Shown here: positions 8,631-17,837 of the stretch, one piece after another
How the letters are laid out: each line of letters starts with the position of its first letter
How positions within the stretch are numbered: position 1 is the stretch's first letter
DNA from: Flavobacterium petrolei
Lineage (GTDB): Bacteria; Bacteroidota; Bacteroidia; Flavobacteriales; Flavobacteriaceae
Direction of reading: 5' to 3'
DNA length: 64,000 nt
NCBI RefSeq assembly: GCF_003314435.2
Contig: NZ_QNVY02000001.1
Coordinates: 372,001-436,000 of the forward strand
Program-made: the position numbers and the translations under genes
The notes under the pieces: generated by a model
Databases searched by the model: none
Told to the model about the DNA's origin: nothing
The model's input: the letters and a program-made list of their open reading frames with translations, nothing else

Positions 8631-9341
8631 TTTAGCTCCAAATACAGAAGCTCTCGAAGGATGATAAATAAAGAAACACGATTTGTCTTTGATTGTGCTG
8701 ATAATCTCTTTAGATAATTCAGCAGGAACAGCAGGACAGCCTTGACTTCTTCCTAACCTATGGTTATTTTTAATAAATGAATTGGAAACATAATCTGCTG
8801 CGTGCATCACTACACCTCTTGCTCTTGCATTATCATTTACTCCTTTTTCTAAACCGTCTAAACGAAGTGACATTCCGTGTTTACCATTATAAATTTCACC
8901 TGTAGCGTAGAACCCTAAGCTACTTTTATAAGACTCTGAAGCATTAGAAAAATTAGAAGCGTATTCTTCACCAGTATTTCTTCCGTGGGCAACCAGAGAG
9001 TGAAACAGGACTTCACCAGTCATCAAATCAATTACCCAAAGTCTTTTGGTATTAGAAGACAAACTAAAGTCGATTAAGGTTAAAATATCTTTTTTGATCA
9101 ATCCTTTATCTTTCAAGGAATAATACCCTTTCAAAGCAACAGCAAAGCTTTCCAATTTTGGCAAAGCAAATTTGTCAGAATGTAAATGATTGTAGGCTAT
9201 TTCAATTTTAGTCTCAACACTAGTTTCTAACGCCTTAGCATAAATTACTGGTTTAACATTATTTGGTTCAGAGAAACTTATTTTACTTGGAGATAATGAA
9301 GCAAGCATAAACAAAACAGTAGGAAGTATCGTATAAATCAT
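8619..9341 (-). CDS. murein L,D-transpeptidase catalytic domain family protein (YkuD_2 type)
   Basis: A 240-residue exported protein with N-terminal signal or anchor (MIYTILPTVLFMLASL). It contains the catalytic-domain signature VMHAADYVS followed by LGRSQGCPAVP with the probable nucleophile Cys202, which marks the smaller murein L,D-transpeptidase family. Related E. coli YkuD-domain enzymes attach Braun lipoprotein or make 3-3 cross-links; which reaction this one performs is not visible. It has its own promoter at 9377-9405. It is convergent with the YcbB-type enzyme at 7041 and overlaps it by 12 bases, so the two 3' ends are mutually antisense. Confidence 0.85.
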   Translation of the reverse strand: MIYTILPTVLFMLASLSPSKISFSEPNNVKPVIYAKALETSVETKIEIAYNHLHSDKFALPKLESFAVALKGYYSLKDKGLIKKDILTLIDFSLSSNTKRLWVIDLMTGEVLFHSLVAHGRNTGEEYASNFSNASESYKSSLGFYATGEIYNGKHGMSLRLDGLEKGVNDNARARGVVMHAADYVSNSFIKNNHRLGRSQGCPAVPAELSKEIISTIKDKSCFFIYHPSRASVFGAKSIS

Positions 9342-9376
9342 TGATTTTCTTTAAGTTATAGATTAATTCGGGATTG

Positions 9377-9405
9377 CAAACGTACGCCAATAATTAAGAA
9401 TCAAA
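9377..9405 (-). promoter_or_regulatory. promoter of the YkuD_2-type transpeptidase
   Basis: Minus strand TTTG (9405-9402), 17 bases, then TACGTTTG (9384-9377). An exact -7 box with good spacing, 36 bases before the start codon. Confidence 0.7.
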
Positions 9406-9501
9406 TCGTATTTAACAAAAATTTAGTTTTACAATAACGAAAACTACGACTAATTATTGAGTGAATAATCATAAAAAAGGCAATTTGTATGTTAATTTTT
9501 C

Positions 9502-9509
9502 TATTTTTG
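9502..9509 (+). promoter_or_regulatory. promoter -7 box of first DUF5916 gene
   Basis: TATTTTTG, an exact TAnnTTTG, 20 bases before the ATG at 9530. It lies inside the stretch that would be coding if the upstream GTG (9461) were the start, which argues for the ATG. Confidence 0.6.
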
Positions 9510-9529
9510 TTCATATTCAATCCCAATTT

Positions 9530-11923
9530 ATGTCAAAATTATATTCTGTAACTCTATTTTTTTTAATATTCTTTAGTCATACTGCTTTTAGTCAAAAAAA
9601 GTCACTTCAAGCAAAATCTATCACAGAAAACATTACAATAGATGGCAAGATTAATGAGCAAATCTGGGAATCTGCATCGATTGCTTCGGATTTTATCATG
9701 TTTGAACCTGACAATGGAAAACCGATAAGCAATGATAAAAAAACAGAGGTAAAAGTATTGTATGACAACAATGCCATTTACATATCGGCATTACTTTATG
9801 ATAACGAACCCGATAAAATTCAAAAAGAAATAACCAATAGAGATGTTTTTGGTGTTTCGGATCATTTCTCCGTTTACCTCAATGGTTTCAATGATGGCCA
9901 ACAAGATTTTAGGTTTTTTGTAAGTGCGGCAGGAGTTCAAATGGATTGTTTGGCAACAGAGGATTATGAAGATTTTACGTGGGACGCCATTTGGGACAGC
10001 GAAGTGACAATTACTGAATTTGGCTGGGTTGTAGAAATGAAAATTCCTTATGCCGCTTTGCGCTTTTCGAAGGCCGATAAACAAACTTGGGGCTTAAACT
10101 TCATGCGTGAAATAAAGCGTGATGTACAAAAATATACTTGGAACAGGATTGACACTAAAATAGGCGCTGTTATTCCACAAGCAGGAATTCTTCAAGGAAT
10201 AGAAAACATTCAAACTCCTACACGACTTTTCCTAATACCCTATTCATCCGCTTATTATCAGCAAAGTGACATTGGTTCAGACACCACTTTAAAAGCTGGA
10301 TTGGATATCAAATACGGTATCAACGACTCTTTTACATTAGATGCGATTTTAGTACCTGATTTTGGACAAACAAAATTTGACAACGCAATTTTAAACCTAT
10401 TGCCTTTCGAACAGCAATTTGCTGAAAACAGACCTTTTTTCACGGAAGGAACGGATTTATTCAGCAAAGGCGGACTATTTTATTCCCGAAGAATTGGTGG
10501 TGCTCCAAGCACCGAACCAATCACCAATTTGAACGAAGAAATAACGGATTATCCCAGCACTGTAGATTTATTGAATGCCGTAAAAATATCCGGACGTACA
10601 GAAAAAGGCTTGGGAATTGGATTCTTGAATGCTGTTACAGAAAAAACTAAAGCTACTATTTTAAATATTGATACGGGAGAGGTAAGAAAAGAAGTAATTG
10701 AACCTTTGACAAATTACAATATGTTTGTCGTGGACCAACGCTTTAATCAAAACTCTTCGGTGACTTTTGTTAATGCAAATACTACCAGAAACGGTGGTTT
10801 TAGAGATGCAAATGTTGCGGCATTACTGTTTGATTTAAATACAAAAGCGAACACTTATAATTTATATGGTGACTTTAAATACAGCTCCATCAATACCATT
10901 GAAGACTATGATGGATTTAAAACAGAAATTGGATTTGAAAAAACAAGCGGGAAATATAGGTACGGGTTTTCTGGAAAATATCTTTCAGAAAACTACGATG
11001 TGAATGATTTAGGAATCAATTTTTATTCTAATTATCATAATGCCTATGGACATGCAAGCTATAGAATTGTGAATCCTACCAAAATTTTTAATACTTTCAG
11101 AATAAATGAATATGTGAATTTTGAAATAGACAATACTTCCGGAAAATTACAGACTGGTGCTTTTGGGACAGAAATTAAAGCAACAACATTAAATAATGAC
11201 ACTTTGGAATTTGTAGCTGAACTTTCACCATTCAAAACATTCGATTTTTACGAGCCTCGTGAATATGGAAGATATGTATTTCTTCCAGAAAAAATGATCG
11301 CCATACTAAATTTTACGTCAAACGATAACAATCCTTTTACACTAATTATCCAACCTACAGTTACAAAATACAATGAGAGTGGTAGAAATAATTATGGTTT
11401 TTATTTAGGTCCAAAATACCGATTCAGCGACAAATTTTCTTTATCCTTCGCAGCAGAATACACCAATATGAAAAATGATCGTGGCTGGGTTGCCTTTGAT
11501 GATACAGGAATTATATTTGCAGAACGCAATCGAGAAATCCTTCAAAACGATTTTACCGGAAAATATGCACTGAACAACAAAATGACAATTAATTTAACAG
11601 CTCGCTATTATTGGTCGTATTCTAAAAATCATGAATTTTTCACCCTGCAAGACAGCGGCTATCTAACTCCAAACACAGCTTACGCACAAAACAAAGACCG
11701 GAATTTTAATTCCTGGAACTTTGATTTATCCTATTCATGGTGGTTTGCACCAGGAAGCGAAATCTCAGTTTTGTACCGTAATTATGGTTTACAAAGATCT
11801 GACATTGTTGAAAAAAGAGCATCCAAAAACCTCGACAACATCTTCAACAGCGATCTTACAAACGTGCTTTCTGTAAGCATTCGTTATTTTATTGATTACA
11901 ATTCGGTAAAAAATAAATTTTAA
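9530..11923 (+). CDS. DUF5916 domain protein (carbohydrate-binding-like + outer-membrane C-terminus), paralogue A
   Basis: About 797 residues from the ATG at 9530, which begins a clean signal peptide (MSKLYSVTLFFLIFFSHTAFS). Residues about 20-200 form a CBM9-like sandwich (ITIDGKINEQIWESA, EVKVLYDNNAIYISA), the usual N-terminal half of DUF5916 proteins. The rest is DUF5916, predicted to be rich in amphipathic beta strands and ending in an aromatic strand (VSIRYFIDYNSVKNKF) as in outer-membrane barrels. Function is unknown; a role in handling an extracellular polymer or peptide is possible. It is followed by a paralogue in the same direction. The two share an unusually conserved DNA stretch (see findings). 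Confidence 0.85.
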   Translation: MSKLYSVTLFFLIFFSHTAFSQKKSLQAKSITENITIDGKINEQIWESASIASDFIMFEPDNGKPISNDKKTEVKVLYDNNAIYISALLYDNEPDKIQKEITNRDVFGVSDHFSVYLNGFNDGQQDFRFFVSAAGVQMDCLATEDYEDFTWDAIWDSEVTITEFGWVVEMKIPYAALRFSKADKQTWGLNFMREIKRDVQKYTWNRIDTKIGAVIPQAGILQGIENIQTPTRLFLIPYSSAYYQQSDIGSDTTLKAGLDIKYGINDSFTLDAILVPDFGQTKFDNAILNLLPFEQQFAENRPFFTEGTDLFSKGGLFYSRRIGGAPSTEPITNLNEEITDYPSTVDLLNAVKISGRTEKGLGIGFLNAVTEKTKATILNIDTGEVRKEVIEPLTNYNMFVVDQRFNQNSSVTFVNANTTRNGGFRDANVAALLFDLNTKANTYNLYGDFKYSSINTIEDYDGFKTEIGFEKTSGKYRYGFSGKYLSENYDVNDLGINFYSNYHNAYGHASYRIVNPTKIFNTFRINEYVNFEIDNTSGKLQTGAFGTEIKATTLNNDTLEFVAELSPFKTFDFYEPREYGRYVFLPEKMIAILNFTSNDNNPFTLIIQPTVTKYNESGRNNYGFYLGPKYRFSDKFSLSFAAEYTNMKNDRGWVAFDDTGIIFAERNREILQNDFTGKYALNNKMTINLTARYYWSYSKNHEFFTLQDSGYLTPNTAYAQNKDRNFNSWNFDLSYSWWFAPGSEISVLYRNYGLQRSDIVEKRASKNLDNIFNSDLTNVLSVSIRYFIDYNSVKNKF

Positions 11924-12004
11924 TTTTTTCAAAACAAACTGTAACATTCGATTGAAAAGGGAGTCTATTAATCCAAACTACTGTGTGGATTGGTGATTTG
12001 TCCC

Positions 12005-12034
12005 TTTGAAACTATTTTGGTTTTTCTAATTTTG
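12005..12034 (+). promoter_or_regulatory. promoter of second DUF5916 gene
   Basis: TTTG at 12005-12008, 18 bases, TAATTTTG at 12027-12034. Exact -7 box and good spacing, 25 bases before the ATG, so the two DUF5916 genes have separate promoters. Confidence 0.7.
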
Positions 12035-12059
12035 CATCAATCAATCAATCAACAGTTTC

Positions 12060-14477
12060 ATGAAAAATAATTTATTGCTTTGTTTCCTCTTCATAAGTGT
12101 CTTTGGTTACAGCCAAAAAAAAACATTACAAACAAAATTCATTTCCGAAAAAATCGAAATTGATGGTAATTTAAACGAACCTATTTGGCAATCTGCTGCA
12201 GTAGCAGCTGATTTCATTATGTTTGAACCTGATAATGGCAAGGCAATTCCTGAAAACAAAAGAACAGAAGTAAAAGTCTTATACGATAACGACGCCATAT
12301 ATATTGGAGCCATGATGTATGACGACAATCCAGATAAAATTTTAAGAGAAATCACTCAAAGAGATAATTTTGGCACTTCTGATATTTTTGGAGTTTTCAT
12401 AAATGGTTTTAATGACGGGCAGCAAGATTTTCAATTTTTTGTAAATGCGGCTGACGGTCAGGCCGATTGTATTACAACCGACACCAATGGCGAGGATTAT
12501 TCCTGGGACGCCGTTTGGAAAAGCAAAGCCGTAATTACAGCTAAAGGTTGGATTGTCGAAATGCGAATTCCATACGCAGCACTCCGTTTTTCTGGTGAAA
12601 ACAAACAAACTTGGGGACTTAATTTTTTTAGAGAAATAAGACGAGACCGACAAAAATTTACTTGGAACTTCATCGATTCAAAATTGGGAACATTTACCCA
12701 ACAAACAGGGGTCTTGGAAGGTATTGAAAACATTAAACCTCCTACCCGACTTTTTCTTTTACCGTATTCTTCTTTTTATGTTAATGCTGATTCGAGACAA
12801 AAAACATACGGAACACTTAAAGGCGGATTGGATTTAAAATATGGAATAAACGATGCTTTTACGCTGGATATGATTCTTGTTCCTGATTTTGGACAAACAA
12901 AATACGACGATCAAATCCTAAATTTAGGACCATTCGAACAACAATTTAATGAAAATAGACCTTTTTTCACGGAAGGAACGGATTTATTCAGCAAAGGAAA
13001 TTTAGTTTATTCAAGACGAATTGGAGGAAATCCAATCAATTATCCTACCGCAGCTGCAAACGAAGAAATCATTGATAATCCCGCTAGTGTAAACCTTATC
13101 AATGCATTTAAAGTTTCTGGAAGAACCAAAAATGGATTGGGAGTTGGAATCTTAAATGCTGTCACCGAAAAAACAACTGCAACCATCAGAAATAACGACA
13201 CACAAGAAGTCCGAAAAGAAGTTGTTGAACCGCTGGCAAATTATAATGTATTAGTTTTAGACCAGCGCTTTCGCAAAAATTCTTCTGTTGCGTTTGTTAA
13301 CACAAATGTTACCAGAAACGGAAGTTTTAGAGATGGAAATGTAACCGCCTTAGTTTGGGATTTGAATACTAAAAAAAACACCTACAACCTTGCCGGTGAT
13401 TTCAAATACAGTTATATCAATGGTGTAGAAGATAAAAAAGGGATTAATTCCCAATTGAATTTTTCTGAAACCAGCGGTAAATTTCGTTATGGCATGGGGG
13501 CTGACATCACAACCAAAGATTTTGACAACAATGATTTAGGAATCAATTTTGAGACTAATTATTACAGTGTATATGGTAACACCAGTTATAGAATCCTTAA
13601 TCCGACGAAGTACTTTAACACTTTCAATGCCAGAATAAACGCTTATTCACAATTTCAAAAAGAAACAGGCAAATTACAAACGGGCAATATTAACTTTCAG
13701 ATTAATTCGAATACCAAAAAAAATCATTACTTCGGAATAGGTTTCGATGCGAATCCGGTAGAGACCTACGATTATTACGAACCAAGAACCGCTGACAGAT
13801 ACGTCATAAAACCAAGTAAACTTGGAGGTTTTATTTATATTTCAACCAATTACAACAATAGTTTTGCCATTGATTTCAATCCGTCATACGCCGTTTTTGA
13901 TGAAGCAGGAAGAAATTCCTATGGTTTTTCTGTGGGTCCAAGATATCGTTTTAATGATAAATTATCACTGAATTACAACTTCAACTTTTTTAGGCAAAAC
14001 AATAATAAAGGCTATATTGACAGCATTAATGACGACATGAATTCGGCTACTCCAAACACGATAATTTTTGCCAATAGAAATGTAATTACCTATTCAAATA
14101 CACTTTCAGGAAAGTATTCACTGAACAGTCAGATGACGTTTAATATTTCGTTACGCCATTATTGGTCCTATGCCGAGAATAAAAATACTTTATCCTTAGA
14201 ACAAAACGGCAGACTTACGGATTTTACAGGATACACAGACAACAAAAACTCAAGTTTTTATTCCTGGAATGCTGATTTGTCTTATACTTGGTGGTTTGCG
14301 CCAGGAAGTCAGGTTTCTGTTTTGTATCGAAACAATGCTGGTGCTTTTGAAAGAAACATTAATAAAGAATTTAGAGAGAACTTCACCAATTTACTGAATA
14401 ACGATGCATTGAGTCATGTTTTCTCGATCAGTGTGCGCTATTTTATAGATTATAATGAAGTGAAGAATAAATTCTAA
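12060..14477 (+). CDS. DUF5916 domain protein, paralogue B
   Basis: 805 residues with signal peptide MKNNLLLCFLFISVFGYSQ. The domain order matches paralogue A: a CBM9-like sandwich (IEIDGNLNEPIWQSA, DNDAIYIGAMMYDD), then the DUF5916 region with many predicted beta strands and the C-terminal SVRYFIDYNEVKNKF, almost the same last strand as in A. That conserved aromatic C-terminus supports an outer-membrane location. The pair came from tandem duplication; separate promoters suggest separate control. Substrate and activity are unknown, and no catalytic motif was seen. Confidence 0.86.
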   Translation: MKNNLLLCFLFISVFGYSQKKTLQTKFISEKIEIDGNLNEPIWQSAAVAADFIMFEPDNGKAIPENKRTEVKVLYDNDAIYIGAMMYDDNPDKILREITQRDNFGTSDIFGVFINGFNDGQQDFQFFVNAADGQADCITTDTNGEDYSWDAVWKSKAVITAKGWIVEMRIPYAALRFSGENKQTWGLNFFREIRRDRQKFTWNFIDSKLGTFTQQTGVLEGIENIKPPTRLFLLPYSSFYVNADSRQKTYGTLKGGLDLKYGINDAFTLDMILVPDFGQTKYDDQILNLGPFEQQFNENRPFFTEGTDLFSKGNLVYSRRIGGNPINYPTAAANEEIIDNPASVNLINAFKVSGRTKNGLGVGILNAVTEKTTATIRNNDTQEVRKEVVEPLANYNVLVLDQRFRKNSSVAFVNTNVTRNGSFRDGNVTALVWDLNTKKNTYNLAGDFKYSYINGVEDKKGINSQLNFSETSGKFRYGMGADITTKDFDNNDLGINFETNYYSVYGNTSYRILNPTKYFNTFNARINAYSQFQKETGKLQTGNINFQINSNTKKNHYFGIGFDANPVETYDYYEPRTADRYVIKPSKLGGFIYISTNYNNSFAIDFNPSYAVFDEAGRNSYGFSVGPRYRFNDKLSLNYNFNFFRQNNNKGYIDSINDDMNSATPNTIIFANRNVITYSNTLSGKYSLNSQMTFNISLRHYWSYAENKNTLSLEQNGRLTDFTGYTDNKNSSFYSWNADLSYTWWFAPGSQVSVLYRNNAGAFERNINKEFRENFTNLLNNDALSHVFSISVRYFIDYNEVKNKF

Positions 14478-14571
14478 ATGCATAAACCTTAAAAAAGGTA
14501 ACTTTCCACAACAAAATAATCATTATTTGTGATGCTTAGCCTCTGAATCTATAATAGTGATTTTGATTCAC

Positions 14572-14601
14572 TTGAAGATTTTTAGAAATACTTTATCTTT
14601 G
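14572..14601 (+). promoter_or_regulatory. promoter of gpmI
   Basis: TTG at 14572-14574, 19 bases, TATCTTTG at 14594-14601; 17 bases from the -7 box to the start codon. One of the best consensus matches in the window. Confidence 0.75.
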
Positions 14602-14618
14602 CTTAAAATAAATTTGCA

Positions 14619-16136
14619 ATGAATAAAAAAGTAATTCTAATGATTTTGGACGGTTGGGGAAAATCTCCTGACCCAAAAGTTTCTGCTATCGATAATGCCA
14701 ATGTTCCATTTATTAATAGTCTTTATAGAAATTATCCAAGTGCTCAACTTCGAACTGACGGATTAAACGTTGGTCTTCCTGAAGGTCAAATGGGAAACAG
14801 CGAAGTAGGTCACATGAATCTTGGTGCGGGCCGAATTGTATATCAGGATTTAGCCAAAATAAATTTAGCAGTTGCTCACGACACTTTAGCGAAGGAGCAA
14901 GTTCTAGTTGATGCCTTCACGTATGCCAAAATACACAATAAAAAAGTACACTTTTTAGGTCTGGTTTCAGATGGAGGTGTACACTCTCATACGTCTCATT
15001 TACGCGGCTTGATTGACGCCACACAACAACACGGATTGCAAAAAGTTTTTGTTCACGCCTTTACTGACGGTCGTGATGTAGACCCAAAATCCGGTAAACA
15101 TTATATACAGGATTTACAGGATTATATCGCTAATACTACCGTAAAACTGGCTTCAGTTGTAGGACGTTATTATGCAATGGACCGCGACAGACGTTGGGAA
15201 AGAGTAAAACTTGCCTACGATTTATTAGTAAACGGAATTGGAACACATTCAACAAATGCAGTGGCTTCCATCGAGGATAGTTATGAAGTCAATGTAACGG
15301 ATGAATTTATTCATCCAACAGTTATGGTTAATGAATACGACCAACCATTGGCCACAATTGAGGAAGATGATGTGGTTATTTTCTTTAATTTCAGAACAGA
15401 CAGAGGACGAGAATTAACCGAAGTATTGACTCAGATGGATTGTCATGAACAAAACATGCACAAACTTAATTTGTATTATGTTACGCTGACTAATTATGAC
15501 GAAACGTACAAAAACGTAAAAGTAGTTTACAACAAAGATAATATTACGGAAACTCTTGGAGAAGTTTTAGAAAAAGCACACAAAAAGCAAATTCGTATTG
15601 CAGAAACGGAGAAATATCCTCACGTAACTTTCTTCTTTTCCGGCGGAAGAGAACAGCCCTTTATTGGCGAAAGCCGCATCTTGAAAAACTCTCCTAAGGT
15701 CGCCACTTATGACTTGCAACCGGAAATGAGCGCCTTTGAATTGACCGATGCTTTGATTCCCGAATTGGAGAAAGAAGAAGTAGATTTTGTTTGTCTTAAT
15801 TTTGCAAATGGCGATATGGTCGGACACACCGGAATTATGAGTGCTGCGATAAAAGCCTGTGAAGCAGTTGACCAATGTGTCGAAAAAGTAATCACGGCAG
15901 CATTAGCCCATAATTATACTACCATCGTAATTGCAGATCACGGGAACTGTGAGACAATGATTAATCCTGATGGAAGTCCAAATACAGCACACACTACAAA
16001 TCCTGTCCCAATTATTTTAGTAGACAAAGACTTGAGAGTGATTCATGATGGAGTTCTTGGCGATATCGCTCCAACAATCTTGGAATTAATGGGTGTCGAA
16101 AAACCGGAGGTAATGACTTGTCATTCTTTACTTTAA
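14619..16136 (+). CDS. gpmI: 2,3-bisphosphoglycerate-independent phosphoglycerate mutase
   Basis: Cytoplasmic glycolytic enzyme interconverting 3- and 2-phosphoglycerate. The length of 505 residues is typical. Metal and catalytic motifs of the alkaline-phosphatase superfamily are visible: LDGWG (Asp11), GQMGNSEVGHMNLGAGR with the phosphorylated Ser61, GRYYAMDRDRRWER, and the C-terminal metal site NGDMVGHTG ... IADHGNCE ... TAHTTNPVP. Strong promoter upstream and an intrinsic terminator downstream, so it is a single-gene unit. Confidence 0.97.
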   Translation: MNKKVILMILDGWGKSPDPKVSAIDNANVPFINSLYRNYPSAQLRTDGLNVGLPEGQMGNSEVGHMNLGAGRIVYQDLAKINLAVAHDTLAKEQVLVDAFTYAKIHNKKVHFLGLVSDGGVHSHTSHLRGLIDATQQHGLQKVFVHAFTDGRDVDPKSGKHYIQDLQDYIANTTVKLASVVGRYYAMDRDRRWERVKLAYDLLVNGIGTHSTNAVASIEDSYEVNVTDEFIHPTVMVNEYDQPLATIEEDDVVIFFNFRTDRGRELTEVLTQMDCHEQNMHKLNLYYVTLTNYDETYKNVKVVYNKDNITETLGEVLEKAHKKQIRIAETEKYPHVTFFFSGGREQPFIGESRILKNSPKVATYDLQPEMSAFELTDALIPELEKEEVDFVCLNFANGDMVGHTGIMSAAIKACEAVDQCVEKVITAALAHNYTTIVIADHGNCETMINPDGSPNTAHTTNPVPIILVDKDLRVIHDGVLGDIAPTILELMGVEKPEVMTCHSLL

Positions 16137-16164
16137 ATAAAACCAATAAGCAATATTTGAATTG

Positions 16165-16193
16165 AAAGCTACTCCAAACGAGTAGCTTTTTTT
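16165..16193 (+). terminator. gpmI terminator
   Basis: Ten-base stem AAAGCTACTC / GAGTAGCTTT (16165-16174, 16180-16189), loop CAAAC, followed by T's, 28 bases after the gpmI stop codon. Confidence 0.85.
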
Positions 16194-16219
16194 ATAAATA
16201 AAAGTTAAATTTTCATTGT

Positions 16220-16236
16220 TAATAGCAATACTATTA
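16220..16236 (+). promoter_or_regulatory. candidate operator palindrome (copy 1)
   Basis: TAATAGCAATACTATTA: six-base arms TAATAG/CTATTA around CAATA. It lies 8 bases before the -7 box, where a -33 element would be. A sequence matching at 14 of 15 core positions (AATAGCAWTACTATT) occurs in the equivalent position at 18260-18274, upstream of the leucine-rich-repeat gene. Confidence 0.5.
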
Positions 16237-16244
16237 TTTTAATT

Positions 16245-16252
16245 TATATTTG
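16245..16252 (+). promoter_or_regulatory. promoter -7 box of the carbonic anhydrase operon
   Basis: TATATTTG, an exact TAnnTTTG, 38 bases before the start codon. No good TTG at -33; the palindrome at 16220-16236 occupies that place, as at regulated promoters. Confidence 0.6.
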
Positions 16253-16290
16253 TATTAAATTTAAATGCATCACTATAATTAATTAAAAAC

Positions 16291-17067
16291 ATGAAAAAAA
16301 GTATTCTATTTTTAATGTGTTTAAGTGTAGGTCTAAGCACTTATTCGCAAGAAAAACAAGTCAAAAAAAACAAATCAAAAAAAATTGAGATTGATTCCGT
16401 ACAATGGAAAAAAGAACATTACGTCATTAATAGAGATTCCGCTTATGCAGATCCTAGGATTGGCATAAAGAAATTAATGGGCGGAAACAAACGTTTTATT
16501 GAAGGGAGAACAATCAAACCAAGGCAAGACATGAATACCATAAAAAGCCTAGAAAACGGACAGGAACCCTTTGCAACAATTGTAGGCTGTTCAGATTCAA
16601 GAGTGCCTAATGAAATGATTTTTGATCAAGGTTTAGGTGATTTATTTATCATCAGAACTGCTGGACAAGTATCTGCTGCGGCATCTTATGGCAGTATGGA
16701 ATTTGCCGTATTAAAATTAAAAACAAAATTAATTGTAGTGCTGGGACACACAGAATGCGGTGCAGTAGCTGCAGCTGTAGAACGCCCCGAGGATGTACCC
16801 GGCCACATTGTAACCCTGATTAATGAAATTAAACCCGCGGTGGCAAAATGTGCACATTTACCTGGGAATCATGTTAATAATGCAGTCCGACAAAATGTTG
16901 TTGACCAAGTTAATAACCTGCGCGATTTAGACCCCATTTTACATAAAAAATACTTAAATGGTGAAATATTAATAGTAGGTGCGGTATACGATATCCACAC
17001 AGGAAAAGTAGAATTCCTACCAGAAACACTAAACAACTTGCCACAGCCAAAAAAGAATACCAAATGA
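16291..17067 (+). CDS. beta-class carbonic anhydrase, exported
   Basis: Interconverts CO2 and bicarbonate. The 258 residues start with a signal peptide (MKKSILFLMCLSVGLSTYSQ), so the enzyme should be periplasmic, unlike most bacterial beta-class enzymes. Zinc ligands Cys100, His153 and Cys156 and the Asp102-Arg104 dyad are visible in GCSDSRVP and GHTECGAV. The Lys-rich segment at 23-31 probably links signal and enzyme. The stop codon overlaps the start of the DUF2490 gene (ATGA at 17064-17067), so the two are translationally coupled. The preceding palindrome suggests repression shared with the exporter operon downstream. Confidence 0.93.
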   Translation: MKKSILFLMCLSVGLSTYSQEKQVKKNKSKKIEIDSVQWKKEHYVINRDSAYADPRIGIKKLMGGNKRFIEGRTIKPRQDMNTIKSLENGQEPFATIVGCSDSRVPNEMIFDQGLGDLFIIRTAGQVSAAASYGSMEFAVLKLKTKLIVVLGHTECGAVAAAVERPEDVPGHIVTLINEIKPAVAKCAHLPGNHVNNAVRQNVVDQVNNLRDLDPILHKKYLNGEILIVGAVYDIHTGKVEFLPETLNNLPQPKKNTK

Positions 17068-17837
17068 AAAAAATAATATTTATAACACTGTTGTCACTAA
17101 TGGGCAGCAGTGTTTTTTCACAAAATACTAGATTAAATGACCACAACCAAATAGGATGGTTAGGATATTTTGGGACATTTAAAGTTTCCAATAAATTTAG
17201 CTTGCACTCCGAGTACCAGTGGCGAAGAGACAATTATATTGCTGATAAACAGCAAGGATTAATGCGTGTAGGATTGAACTACCAAACCAATCCAAAATTG
17301 CAATTACGATTAGGATATGCCTGGATTGAGACCTATCCTTATGGTGATTTTCCAATAAATGGAATGGGAAGAGATTTTACGGAACATAGAATTTTTCAGA
17401 TGGCTACTCTCACAGATAAAATATCAAAATTTGATCTTTCGCATCGTTTTATGCTCGAACAGCGTTTCATAGGAAGATATACAAATCCAACAATAAGAGT
17501 AGAAGATGACTATCTATTCCTTAATCGTTTACGATATATGTTTCGAATTCAAATGCCTTTAAAAGGAAAAGAAATAACAAACAAAACAACATACATTGCC
17601 GCCTACAATGAAATACTTATAGGATTTGGAAAAAATGTAAATAAAAATATATTTGATCAAAACCGAATAGGAATTTTACTAGGTTATAAATTCAACAATA
17701 ATTTTAGAGTTGAAGGCGGTTATATAAATCAAACGGTACAACTTGGAAGAGAAATAGAACAAAGAAATGTATTTCAAAACAATAATGGATTCATAGTAAA
17801 CACACTAATAAACGTAGACCTTACTAAAAAAAATTAA
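17064..17837 (+). CDS. DUF2490 domain protein (predicted outer-membrane beta-barrel)
   Basis: 257 residues, signal peptide MKKIIFITLLSLMGSSVFSQ, then alternating amphipathic strands (GWLGYFGTFKVSNKFSLHSEYQWRRD-like opening, GLMRVGLNYQ, LQLRLGYAW, FRVEGGYINQTVQLG) that identify DUF2490 and a small outer-membrane barrel. It overlaps the carbonic anhydrase gene by four bases, so the pair is co-expressed. DUF2490 function is unknown to me; the coupling hints at a task with the exported carbonic anhydrase, such as transport of its substrate or product, but that is inference. Confidence 0.82.
   Translation: MKKIIFITLLSLMGSSVFSQNTRLNDHNQIGWLGYFGTFKVSNKFSLHSEYQWRRDNYIADKQQGLMRVGLNYQTNPKLQLRLGYAWIETYPYGDFPINGMGRDFTEHRIFQMATLTDKISKFDLSHRFMLEQRFIGRYTNPTIRVEDDYLFLNRLRYMFRIQMPLKGKEITNKTTYIAAYNEILIGFGKNVNKNIFDQNRIGILLGYKFNNNFRVEGGYINQTVQLGREIEQRNVFQNNNGFIVNTLINVDLTKKN

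Noticed and set aside
9461-9529. N-terminal extension of the first DUF5916 protein from a GTG start
   Set aside because: The extension covers an exact promoter -7 box and would hide a perfect signal peptide beginning at the ATG at 9530.
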